45,008 nucleotides of DNA. Source: WLNJ01 sp037131165. GTDB taxonomy: Bacteria > Actinomycetota > Thermoleophilia > Solirubrobacterales > Solirubrobacteraceae. Under the pieces are notes generated by a model, which did not search any database, was not told where the DNA came from, and saw only the letters and a program-made list of their open reading frames with translations. The position numbers and the translations under genes were made by a program. This document shows positions 32,159 to 39,792 of the stretch, piece by piece. Numbering within the stretch: the stretch's first letter is position 1; each line of letters starts with the position of its first letter. The stretch spans positions 1 to 45,008 of the forward strand of contig JBAXRO010000009.1 of NCBI GenBank assembly GCA_037131165.1. The letters are read 5' to 3'.

Positions 32159-32164
32159 AGCATA
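32159..32164 (-). promoter_or_regulatory. -10 element, leaderless start of the LON-domain gene
   Basis: TATGCT on the minus strand lies six bases before the ATG at 32152. Confidence 0.55.
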
Positions 32165-32283
32165 GAACCGCCGGACGGCATCCACGCCGCGGCCGACGTG
32201 GGCCGGAGGGAACCCGTTTCGGTCGCTGGCCGGTCGCCGATCGGGCGGTGAGCGCCAACGCGCCCGGCGGCGTAGAGAGAGTG

Positions 32284-33696
32284 ATGGCGGAAACGACGAT
32301 CCTCTGGCTCAGGCGCGACCTGCGAATCCACGACCACCCGGCTCTTGCCGCAGCGGCGGCCGGAGGGCGCAGGGTGCTCGGGATCTTCGTGCTCGACGAC
32401 GCCGTGCTCAAGAGCCGCTGGGCCTCGGGTGACAGGACCCATGCCCTGCTGGCCTCGTTGGCGGAGTTGCGGGCCGAATGGGAGGCGAGGGGAGGGGTGC
32501 TGGCGATCAGGCACGGTGACCCGACCGAGGTCCTCCCCGAGGTCGCGTCGGAGATCGGCGCCACCGAGGTGCACGCCACCAGCGACCCCGCCCCGTTCGC
32601 CCTGGCGAGGGACAGCAGGGTTGCCGAGGCGCTCGAGCGGTCGGGAGCGAGCCTCGTCCGCCATCCGGGCCTGTTCTGTGCCGATGTCTCGAAGATCAGG
32701 ACGAAGGACGGGCGGCCCTACACCGTGTTCTCCCCGTTCGGGCGCAACTGGAGTGAGGCGCCGAGGCGCGAGGTCCTGCCGCCGCCGGTCGCGATCGACT
32801 CCCCGGCCGTCGACCCCGGGGCGATCCCGACGGTCGAGCAACTCGGGATGGAACGTGTCCTGACCGAGCCGATGCCCTCGGGCGAGCGGGCGGCGAGGGA
32901 TCGGATGGAGGAGTGGCTCTCGGCCGACGTCCACCGCTACAAGGAACTCCATAACGACCTCTCCGGCCACACTTCGCTGCTCTCGCACCACCTCCACCTC
33001 GGGAGCCTTTCGGCAAGGGAGCTCGAGCAGCGCACGATCGAGGTCGGCGGCAAGGGGGCCGATGCCTTCCGTCGCCAGATCGGATGGCGCGACTTCTACG
33101 CGCACGTGATGCTCCACAACCCGACCAACACCGTCCGTCCGCTGCAGGAGAGGTTCGTCGATCTCGAATGGCTCGAGGACGAGGCGGGCTGGGTCGCCTG
33201 GTGCGAGGGGAGGACCGGCTACCCGCTGGTCGACGCGGGGATGCGCGAGTTGAAGGCCACAGGTTTCATGCACAACCGCACCCGGATGGTCGTCGCCTCG
33301 TTCCTGACGAAGGACCTCCACATCGACTACCGCCGCGGCGAGCAGTGGTTCATGCGGCTGCTGCTGGACGGCGACTCCTGCCAGAACAACGGCAACTGGC
33401 AGTGGACAGCCTCGCTCGGGGTGGACCCGCAGCCCTACTTCAAGCGGATCTTCAACCCGATCCTCCAACACCGGAAGTTCGACCCGAGCGGCGCATATGT
33501 CCGTCGCTGGGTCCCGGAGCTGCGCGGCGTCCCCGATTCGAAGCTGCCCGAGCCCTGGCTGATGACCGAGGACGAGCAGGAGCAGGCAGGCTGCGTGATC
33601 GGCCGCGACTACCCGGAGCCGATCCTCGACCACAAGACCGAGCGGGCTCGGGCGATCGAGCGCTACCGGGCGACCGCCCCGGACGACGGGGCGTGA
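32284..33696 (+). CDS. phrB: Deoxyribodipyrimidine photolyase (CPD type)
   Basis: The 470-residue protein uses blue light and FAD to split cyclobutane pyrimidine dimers. The N-terminal Rossmann antenna domain (TTILWLRRDLRIHDHPALAA) precedes the helical FAD domain. There the usual motifs appear: SLLSHHLHLGSLSARELEQR, FRRQIGWRDFYAHVM, TGYPLVDAGMRELKATGFMH, RTRMVVASFLTKDLHIDYR, and NNGNWQWTASLGVDPQPYFK near the C-terminus. All residues expected of a class I photolyase are there. The ATG at 32284 directly follows GTG 32281, which is a possible start. The second photolyase begins 34 bases downstream, so the pair is probably one operon. Confidence 0.92.
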   Translation: MAETTILWLRRDLRIHDHPALAAAAAGGRRVLGIFVLDDAVLKSRWASGDRTHALLASLAELRAEWEARGGVLAIRHGDPTEVLPEVASEIGATEVHATSDPAPFALARDSRVAEALERSGASLVRHPGLFCADVSKIRTKDGRPYTVFSPFGRNWSEAPRREVLPPPVAIDSPAVDPGAIPTVEQLGMERVLTEPMPSGERAARDRMEEWLSADVHRYKELHNDLSGHTSLLSHHLHLGSLSARELEQRTIEVGGKGADAFRRQIGWRDFYAHVMLHNPTNTVRPLQERFVDLEWLEDEAGWVAWCEGRTGYPLVDAGMRELKATGFMHNRTRMVVASFLTKDLHIDYRRGEQWFMRLLLDGDSCQNNGNWQWTASLGVDPQPYFKRIFNPILQHRKFDPSGAYVRRWVPELRGVPDSKLPEPWLMTEDEQEQAGCVIGRDYPEPILDHKTERARAIERYRATAPDDGA

Positions 33697-33730
33697 GCAC
33701 CCGGGCGTTGGCCGCCCTGGCGGTGGCCGG

Positions 33731-35248
33731 ATGAGCCGCACCGCCCTGGTACTCGCCGACCAGCTTTCTCCTGAGAACCCCGCGCTCGAGGGGGCCGAGC
33801 GGGTGCTGTTCATCGAGTCGCTCGGCGCGATGCGCGGCCGTCGCTACCACCGGGCGAGGCTCCAGGTGGTCCTCTCGGCGATTCGCCACCGGGCCGACGA
33901 GCTGAGGCGCGAGGGGAGGGAGGTGATCGAGATCCGCGAGGCCGATGGATTCCGGGTCGCCCTCGCCGGATCGGGCCTCGTCGGGCCGGACGGCGGCGTC
34001 GTTTGCCAGCGGCCCGAGACCGCCTCGGTCGCGAAGGTCCTCGAGGAGTCCGGCGTCGAGCTGGCCGACGGCGGCACGTTCGTCGCCGACCCGGGCCGGT
34101 TCGCCGCGTGGGCCGAGGGCCGCAAGCGGATCACGATGGAGTTCTTCTATCGCCGGATGCGCAGCGATCACGGGCTGCTTCTCGACGCGGCCGGAGGCCC
34201 GGAGGGAGACAAGTGGAACCTCGACTCCGAGAACCGCAGGCCGCCGAAGGACGGGCTCGAGGTCCCCGAGCCGTGGCTGCCGGAGGAGGACGCGATCGAC
34301 CTCGAGGTCAGAGCCGACCTCGACCGCTACTCGAGCGAGCACGGGATCGCGATCTGGGGCGCCGATGCGCCGCGCGCCTTCGCGGTCACGGCAGGCGAGG
34401 CGAGGCTCGTGCTCGACGACTTCGTCGCGACTCGACTGGCCGGGTTCGGCCCGTGGCAGGACGCGATGGTCCCCGGTGAGGACACCGTCTTCCACTCCCG
34501 GCTGTCGGTGCCGCTCAACCTCGGGCTGCTCGACCCGCTGGAGGCGTGCCGCGCCGCAGAGGCCGCCTACCGGGCGGGGAGCGTCCCGCTGCAGTCCGCC
34601 GAGGGATTCATCCGGCAGGTGATCGGCTGGCGCGAGTTCGTGCGCTGCATGTACCGATTCCGCGAGGGAAGCTGGGGGAGCGACAACGCACTCGATGCAC
34701 GGATGCCACTGCCTCCCGCATTCCACGACCCTCAGGCAACCGACTGGGAGTGCCTCCGCTCGACGGTCGAGACAGTCGACCGGACCGGCTACGCCCACCA
34801 CATCGAACGGCTGATGGTGCTCGGCAACTCGATGCTGCTGCTCGGCGTCGAGCCGGGCGAGGCGCTCGCCTGGTTCAGGGAGTCGTTCGTCGACGCTGCC
34901 GACTGGGTGATGGCCCCGAACGTGCTCGGCATGGGGATCCACGCCGACGGTGGGGTGACGATGACCAAGCCCTACGCGGCCGGCGGGAACTACATGAGCC
35001 GGATGTCGAGGCATTGCGGCGGATGCCGCTACGACCCGAAGAAGCGCACCGGGCCGGATGCCTGCCCGCTGACGGCGATGTACTGGGAGTTCCTCGACCG
35101 CCATCGCGAGCGGTTCGCAGCAAATCCGCGGATGTCGCTCGCGGTCAAGAACCTCGACCGGATCGGACCTGAGGAGCTTGGGGAGATCACGAAAACGGCG
35201 AGCGCGGCTCGCGAGCGCCTCGCCCGAGGAGAAAAAGCCCCGGATTGA
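33731..35248 (+). CDS. Iron-sulfur bacterial photolyase/cryptochrome, (6-4) type
   Basis: The 505-residue protein is a deoxyribodipyrimidine photolyase-related protein (FeS-BCP). It starts with the short MSRTALVLADQLSPENPAL and has the family segments TMEFFYRRMR, EGFIRQVIGWREFVR, and the C-terminal NVLGMGIHADGGVTMTKPY. Cys at 341, 429, 432 and 445 have exactly the spacing (88, 3, 13) of the 4Fe-4S cysteines of Agrobacterium PhrB (350, 438, 441, 454). That enzyme repairs (6-4) photoproducts, so this protein should do the same. Binding of FAD and a lumazine antenna is expected from the family. With the CPD photolyase 34 bases upstream, both main UV lesions would be covered by one operon. Confidence 0.92.
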   Translation: MSRTALVLADQLSPENPALEGAERVLFIESLGAMRGRRYHRARLQVVLSAIRHRADELRREGREVIEIREADGFRVALAGSGLVGPDGGVVCQRPETASVAKVLEESGVELADGGTFVADPGRFAAWAEGRKRITMEFFYRRMRSDHGLLLDAAGGPEGDKWNLDSENRRPPKDGLEVPEPWLPEEDAIDLEVRADLDRYSSEHGIAIWGADAPRAFAVTAGEARLVLDDFVATRLAGFGPWQDAMVPGEDTVFHSRLSVPLNLGLLDPLEACRAAEAAYRAGSVPLQSAEGFIRQVIGWREFVRCMYRFREGSWGSDNALDARMPLPPAFHDPQATDWECLRSTVETVDRTGYAHHIERLMVLGNSMLLLGVEPGEALAWFRESFVDAADWVMAPNVLGMGIHADGGVTMTKPYAAGGNYMSRMSRHCGGCRYDPKKRTGPDACPLTAMYWEFLDRHRERFAANPRMSLAVKNLDRIGPEELGEITKTASAARERLARGEKAPD

Positions 35249-35318
35249 GGATTGTTTGGGTTGTGAATCGGTGGATAAGCGCCAGCTTGCCGCTCTCGCA
35301 ATCGGGTGAGCCGTCTGG

Positions 35319-35324
35319 TACCTT
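35319..35324 (+). promoter_or_regulatory. -10 element, leaderless start
   Basis: TACCTT lies seven bases before GTG 35332. A good -35 at the right distance is missing. Confidence 0.5.
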
Positions 35325-35331
35325 CGGGACT

Positions 35332-36624
35332 GTGAAGTTGCGCAGAGGGGTCCTCGCAGCACTTGCCGCACTGATGGTCGCGGCTCCGACCGCGTTCGCG
35401 TCCGACGATCCCGCGGTCGATCCGACCGGCGTCGAGTGTGTCGCGGCCGACGGAGGCACCTGCACCGATCCGGGCGGCTCGGTCGAGGATCCGCCCTCCA
35501 CCGGCGGTGACGACCAGGGCGACAAGCCCGGTGATCCCGGCGCGTCCGACGGCGATCAGGGCGACGGAGGCGGCGACTCCTCGGGCGGCGGTACCACCTC
35601 CGGCGACAACGACGACCCGACCTCAGGAGATGACGGGTCCGATCCCGGCACCGATGGCGGCGACAAGCCCATCTGCCCGGATTGCGACGACCCTTACCCG
35701 ACAGTGCCCTGCGAGCCCGCAGACAGCTCCGCGGGTGACGTCCGCTGCAAGGGCGACCCGACCGACATCGACCTCTGCACATGGGAGCCGTGGAACTGCG
35801 GTGGCGATCCCGGTCCTGGCGAGTGCAACTCCGAGCGGATCGCCAAGCGAATCCCCTGCTACATCGTCGATCCGCCGCTCTGCGACCCGAACACGCCGCA
35901 CGGGTCCAAGATCTGCCTCCCTTACCCGACGGACCCGCTCTGCAAGGTCGACCCTGAGACAGGGGAGCAGTACTGCTGGTCCCCGCCGGAGCTCTGCCTG
36001 ACCGCCAGGTTCGCGAGCGAGGCTGATGCTGCCGCGGCCGGGTGCCTTCCGCCTCCGTGCACTGTCGCTGAGGACGGCACGGTCGATTGCGGCGGGCCGG
36101 TCGAGCCCATCTGCCCGGACTGCGAGAACCCTTACCCGCCGCCGTTCTGTGATTACGCCGACGGCGCCGACGGTGGCTTCTACTGCGGTGGACCCCCGCC
36201 GTGCTTCATTGACGACGAAGGCAACAAGGTCTGCGCCGTGTACGACTTCCTGCCCGACGGCTTCCCGCCCGGTGAGACCAAGGGCGGCGACGACGGCACC
36301 GTGGGCGTCTGCGTGATCGGTGTCGACTCTCCCTGCAACGCCAAGCCCGAGCCCCGCAAGGGCAAGGGCAAGAAGGGCGGCAAGGCCAAGGGTGGAGTCA
36401 AGGCCGGCCCGAAGAAGGGCTCACCCGGGCCGAAGCGCGGCTCAACCAAGCCCAGCGAAGGCGTCGGATCGGGCAAGGGGACGTCGCCGAAGGGCAAGGG
36501 CAAGGGCAAGAAGGCCAAGTCGGGCAAGACCCCGAAGCGGAAGTCACCCGGAGCGAGCAACCCGAAGGGCCAGACCCCCAAGAAGTCCGGCGCCAAGAAG
36601 CCGAAGCGCAGCGCCAAGCGCTGA
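35332..36624 (+). CDS. Secreted Cys-rich protein with acidic N-terminal and Lys-rich C-terminal tails, unknown
   Basis: The 430-residue protein has three regions after a clear signal peptide (residues 1-23, LRRGVLAALAALMVAAPTAFA). Residues about 24-130 are acidic and Gly/Asp/Ser-rich. Residues about 130-330 hold most of the 26 Cys of the protein in a pattern with two related units, ICPDCDDPYPTVPC and ICPDCENPYPPPFC. The last 95 residues are Lys/Gly/Pro/Ser-rich (GKGKKGGKAKGG, KRSAKR), so strongly basic. The fold is unknown. A disulfide-stabilised surface protein that sticks to anionic polymers (wall, DNA or polysaccharide) by its tail is a guess. The GTG at 35332 has a -10 TACCTT seven bases upstream. 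Longer in-frame starts lie upstream of that element. Confidence 0.65.
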   Translation: MKLRRGVLAALAALMVAAPTAFASDDPAVDPTGVECVAADGGTCTDPGGSVEDPPSTGGDDQGDKPGDPGASDGDQGDGGGDSSGGGTTSGDNDDPTSGDDGSDPGTDGGDKPICPDCDDPYPTVPCEPADSSAGDVRCKGDPTDIDLCTWEPWNCGGDPGPGECNSERIAKRIPCYIVDPPLCDPNTPHGSKICLPYPTDPLCKVDPETGEQYCWSPPELCLTARFASEADAAAAGCLPPPCTVAEDGTVDCGGPVEPICPDCENPYPPPFCDYADGADGGFYCGGPPPCFIDDEGNKVCAVYDFLPDGFPPGETKGGDDGTVGVCVIGVDSPCNAKPEPRKGKGKKGGKAKGGVKAGPKKGSPGPKRGSTKPSEGVGSGKGTSPKGKGKGKKAKSGKTPKRKSPGASNPKGQTPKKSGAKKPKRSAKR

Positions 36625-36646
36625 ACAGCGGCCCTCGTTCGTAACA

Positions 36647-36667
36647 GTTCGCCCGCAGACTGCGAAC
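36647..36667. repeat. Inverted repeat upstream of the HisD-like gene
   Basis: GTTCGC and GCGAAC are separated by nine bases, 29 bases before the HisD-like ATG. It may be an operator or the terminator of the gene ending at 36624. Confidence 0.35.
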
Positions 36668-36695
36668 CCGGCTCGCAACCGGCAGGATCAGGGCA

Positions 36696-38009
36696 ATGCG
36701 AATCCTGAAGTGGTCTGAACTCGGCGCCGCTGAGCGCGCCGACCTGATCGAGCGGCGAGACACATCGCGCGCGATGTTCGATCCCGAGCTGCGCCGGCAG
36801 ATCACGACCCTGGTGGACGACGTCGCCGCCCGCGGCGACTCTGCGGTGATCGAAGCCACCAACCGATTTGACGGTCTCGAGCTCGATCCGGATGGCCTGA
36901 TCCTCGATCCCGACGAGATCGAACGGCTCGCTGCCACGACTCCGGCAGCCGTCCGGGAGGCGATCGAAGTGGCGATCGCCTCATCGCGTGCATTCAACGA
37001 GGCGGCGGACCCCGGGCGCGAGTGGCGCAAGCAGATTGGTGAGGGCCATGAGGTTGGGGAGAAGATCACGCCGATCGAGTCCGTCGGGCTGTTCGTCCCG
37101 GCCGGCAAGGGTTCCTTCCCGTCCGTCCTCGTCCAGATCGGGACGCCGGCCTCCGTTGCCGGAGTGGGGCGGACCCTCGTGATCGTCCCGCCCGACCCTG
37201 CGACCGGCAGGCCCGACCCCGCCGTGTTGGAGGTCGCCCGCCAACTCGGGATAACCGAGGTCCTTTGCGCCAACGGGCCCGCCGGGGTGGCAGCAGCGGC
37301 GTTGGGCACCGAGAGCATCGAGCCGGTCGTCAAGATCGTCGGCCCGGGCAGCCCGCCCGTCTCGGCGGCGATGCTCGAATGCCAGAGCCGGGGGTGCGTG
37401 ACGCAGATGGTCCTCGGGCCGACCGAGAGCGTGATCGTTGCCGACGGCTCAGCCGACCTCGACCGCCTTGCAGCCGACCTGCTCAACGAGGCCGAGCACG
37501 GTCCCGATTCGTCGGTCTTCCTGATCACTGCCGAGGAGGCGATCCTCCTCGAGCTCGGCTCCAGGGTCGAGCAGCGCCTCGCCGCACTTCCCGAACAGCG
37601 TTCCGAGTGGGCGAGGATCGCGATCACCCGCAACGGAGGTGCGGTCGTCGTGGCCGACCTGACCGAGGCGGCGTCACTGGTCGACCTGATCGCACCGGAA
37701 CACGTCCAGCTTGCAGTCGCGGACCCAGAGGCGCTGCTCGCCGAGATCAGCCACGCGGGCGAAGTGCTGCTCGGCCAGGGGGCGTCGTTCGCCCTCGCCA
37801 ACTACACCGTCGGGGTGCCGGCGTCGCTGCCCACCGGGCGGTTCGCCAGGGTCTCGTCGGGCATCACGGTCGAGACCTTCCTCAAGCGCACATCGATCGC
37901 GAAGCTGACCGACGCGGCCGTCTCCAGGATCGACGACGCTGCGCTGGCGCTGGCTGAGCACGAAGACTTCCCGGCACACGCCGAGGCGCTGCGCATTCGA
38001 CGGCGCTGA
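36696..38009 (+). CDS. Divergent histidinol-dehydrogenase (HisD) family protein
   Basis: The 437-residue protein aligns over its whole length with HisD, which oxidises histidinol to histidine in two NAD steps. It keeps Glu335-His336 (APEH, the catalytic pair), His268 (EAEHGPD) and His428 (AHAEA). But two of the four zinc ligands known from E. coli differ: Gln259 is Glu265 here and Asp360 is Asn369 (ANYTVGVPASLPT replaces GDYASGTNHVLPT). GPGN is GPGS and AGPSE is LGPTE. The gene is not in a his operon. It may be a paralogue with another alcohol substrate or an unusual HisD. ATG 36696 follows CAGGAT and seven bases, a weak leaderless pattern. Confidence 0.8.
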   Translation: MRILKWSELGAAERADLIERRDTSRAMFDPELRRQITTLVDDVAARGDSAVIEATNRFDGLELDPDGLILDPDEIERLAATTPAAVREAIEVAIASSRAFNEAADPGREWRKQIGEGHEVGEKITPIESVGLFVPAGKGSFPSVLVQIGTPASVAGVGRTLVIVPPDPATGRPDPAVLEVARQLGITEVLCANGPAGVAAAALGTESIEPVVKIVGPGSPPVSAAMLECQSRGCVTQMVLGPTESVIVADGSADLDRLAADLLNEAEHGPDSSVFLITAEEAILLELGSRVEQRLAALPEQRSEWARIAITRNGGAVVVADLTEAASLVDLIAPEHVQLAVADPEALLAEISHAGEVLLGQGASFALANYTVGVPASLPTGRFARVSSGITVETFLKRTSIAKLTDAAVSRIDDAALALAEHEDFPAHAEALRIRRR

Positions 38010-38060
38010 CGCAACCGGCTGCTGCCGGGCCGAGCAAGCGACGGCCCCGGCGCAGTCGGC

Positions 38061-38978
38061 TCAGACCGGCTTGCGGGCGCCGAGCAGCAGGTTGTAGAAG
38101 ATCGATGCCGGGAGTCTTCCCTCGAGCAGACCGCGATCGACCCGCTGCAGGGCGAGGTAGCCGCGGTAGGCGTACTGGCGCCAAGCCCACGGGACGTCCT
38201 CCGGTGCGGCGCTCGCCTCGAGCACCCTGTTCGTCCATCCGAACCAGTTGGCGAGCAGCTCCTCGCCGACGACCTTGACGTCCGTGAAGCCGGCCCGCTC
38301 GACGGGGGCGGTCAGGGCGTCGGGCTCGAAGGCGTGGATGTCGACGAAACGCTCGAGGTCGTGTTCCTCCTCGGTCCCGGAGCCGTCCTCATGGGCCTTC
38401 GGAGCGGGCTTGGCTCCGACCGCTCGCCTCCACACGGGGGCGACACGGCCGGCAGCGGTCTTCGGCACCCTGGCGATCCGGTCGCCGAGCCGCGAGGGCT
38501 CGCCGCCGAAGAACAGCAGGCCACCGGGCTTGAGAACCCGGTCGAACTCGGCGAAGGCTGCGTCGAGGTCGGGCAGGTGGTGGAGGACTGCGTGGCCGAT
38601 CACCGTGTCCACCGAGGCGTCGGGGAGCGGCAGCGTCGCCGCCTCGCAGACGTGGGTCTCGACCTCGAGGTCGAGACGCTCCGCGTTGGACTCGAGGACG
38701 TCGATCATCCCCTGTGAGATGTCGGTCGCGACCACCGAGTCGCAGGCTCCCCCGAGCAGCAGGTTGAGCGAGAAGTAACCCGTCCCCGAGCCGATCTCGA
38801 CGACCCTTCCGAGTGGCGGCAGAGGGCTTCCGAGGACCTTCTCGATCTTGCCGGAGACCTGCTGAAGGCCGATCGGACCGAAGTCGATTCCCCACTTGGA
38901 GTCGTAGGTGACTGCGGCGACGTCGTGGTAGCGCTCGTTGACGTCGCGGATCTCTTCGTCTGTGGAGGGGGCGTCCAT
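38061..38978 (-). CDS. SAM-dependent methyltransferase, Rv3037c-like
   Basis: The 305-residue class I methyltransferase has the start EEIRDVNERYHDVAAVTYDSKWGIDFG. Motif I is VVEIGSGTGYFSLNL, followed by ATDISQGMI, and then FGHAVLHHLPDLD-like GHAVLHHLPDLDAAFAEF. From memory the N-terminal RYHD...YD.KWGIDFG and the motif regions resemble mycobacterial Rv3037c, a methyltransferase gene of the methylglucose lipopolysaccharide (MGLP) locus. Methylation of a sugar hydroxyl is therefore the likely activity; the acceptor is inference. The ATG at 38978 has TATTCT nine bases upstream. That -10 overlaps the -10 of the divergent methyltransferase gene at 39006. Confidence 0.8.
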   Translation of the reverse strand: MDAPSTDEEIRDVNERYHDVAAVTYDSKWGIDFGPIGLQQVSGKIEKVLGSPLPPLGRVVEIGSGTGYFSLNLLLGGACDSVVATDISQGMIDVLESNAERLDLEVETHVCEAATLPLPDASVDTVIGHAVLHHLPDLDAAFAEFDRVLKPGGLLFFGGEPSRLGDRIARVPKTAAGRVAPVWRRAVGAKPAPKAHEDGSGTEEEHDLERFVDIHAFEPDALTAPVERAGFTDVKVVGEELLANWFGWTNRVLEASAAPEDVPWAWRQYAYRGYLALQRVDRGLLEGRLPASIFYNLLLGARKPV

Positions 38979-38987
38979 GCCGCGGTG

Positions 38988-38997
38988 AGAATACCCT
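38988..38997. promoter_or_regulatory. Overlapping divergent -10 elements of the two methyltransferase genes
   Basis: TATTCT on the minus strand (38993-38988) and TACCCT on the plus strand (38992-38997) share two bases. Only one polymerase could melt this site at a time. Confidence 0.45.
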
Positions 38998-39005
38998 TCG
39001 GAGTC

Positions 39006-39764
39006 GTGAGCCAGTTCGTCCAGCAGGACCAGCCCCCCGGAGTCCCGCCCCTGACCCTCACCGGCGAGCGGACCCTGCCCGACGTCCCGGAGGAGAACTA
39101 CTGGTACCGCAGGCACCTCGTGGTCTACGAATGGATCGCAGAGCGGGTCGCCGGAATGAGGGTCGTTGACCTCGCCTGCGGCGAGGGCTACGGCACCGAT
39201 GTTCTCTCTCGCTCGGCGAAGTCGGTCGTCGGGGTCGAGGCGAACCCCGAGACCTTCGAGCACGCTCGGCTCCGCTACACGCGGCCGAACATCCGCTTCG
39301 AGCGCACTCTGGTCGAGACCTTCGACGAGGAGGTTGACGCGGCCGTCTTCCTGCAGACGATCGAGCACGTCCAGGACGCAGACGCGATCCTCGAGCGGAT
39401 CCGCTCGAACCTCGCGCCCGGCGGGGTCGCCTACGTCTCGACGCCGAACGTGCTGACCCTCGCCCCCGAGGGCAAGGAACGAAGCGACAACCCGTTCCAC
39501 ATCCACGAGTACAGGCCCGACGAGTACGCGGAGCTGTGCCGCAGGCACTTCCCGCAGGTCGAGGTGCTCGGCCTCTTCCACGCCCGCAAGCTGAGGGCTC
39601 AGGAGATCGCGATCAAGCTCGGCTGGGATTCGATCCACCCGAAGCTCGGGCTGACCAAGCCGTTCTACGACCGCTTCGTGCCTGCGATTCGCAGCAGCGA
39701 CTTCACCCTGCGGCGGCGAGACCTCGACCAGTCGCTCGACCTGCTCGCCGTATGCCGCACCTGA
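39006..39764 (+). CDS. SAM-dependent methyltransferase, Rv3030-like
   Basis: The 252-residue protein begins with the run PLTLTGERTLPDVPEENYWY-RRHLVVYEW, which is the family start I associate with mycobacterial Rv3030. Motif I (VVDLACGEGYGTDVLS) is followed by GVEANPETF, LQTIEHVQDAD and VSTPNVLTL; the C-terminal half has GLFHARKLR and ends SLDLLAVCRT. Rv3030 is the methyltransferase gene at the head of the MGLP operon in Mycobacterium, where it is implicated in O-methylation of the glucan. It lies 28 bases before the GH57 gene, the same order as Rv3030-Rv3031. The GTG at 39006 has TACCCT eight bases upstream. Confidence 0.82.
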   Translation: MSQFVQQDQPPGVPPLTLTGERTLPDVPEENYWYRRHLVVYEWIAERVAGMRVVDLACGEGYGTDVLSRSAKSVVGVEANPETFEHARLRYTRPNIRFERTLVETFDEEVDAAVFLQTIEHVQDADAILERIRSNLAPGGVAYVSTPNVLTLAPEGKERSDNPFHIHEYRPDEYAELCRRHFPQVEVLGLFHARKLRAQEIAIKLGWDSIHPKLGLTKPFYDRFVPAIRSSDFTLRRRDLDQSLDLLAVCRT

Positions 39765-39792
39765 GCCGGGCCGGCGGGCGGGGCCACGACTG

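Noticed and set aside
33452..35782. 776-codon minus-strand frame opposite the (6-4) photolyase
   Set aside because: Same reason: the plus-strand protein keeps four cluster cysteines in register, and the antisense product is Arg-rich noise.
38925..39005. Longer start for the Rv3030-like methyltransferase
   Set aside because: It would run through the divergent -10 pair and into the other methyltransferase gene. GTG 39006 fits the family start.
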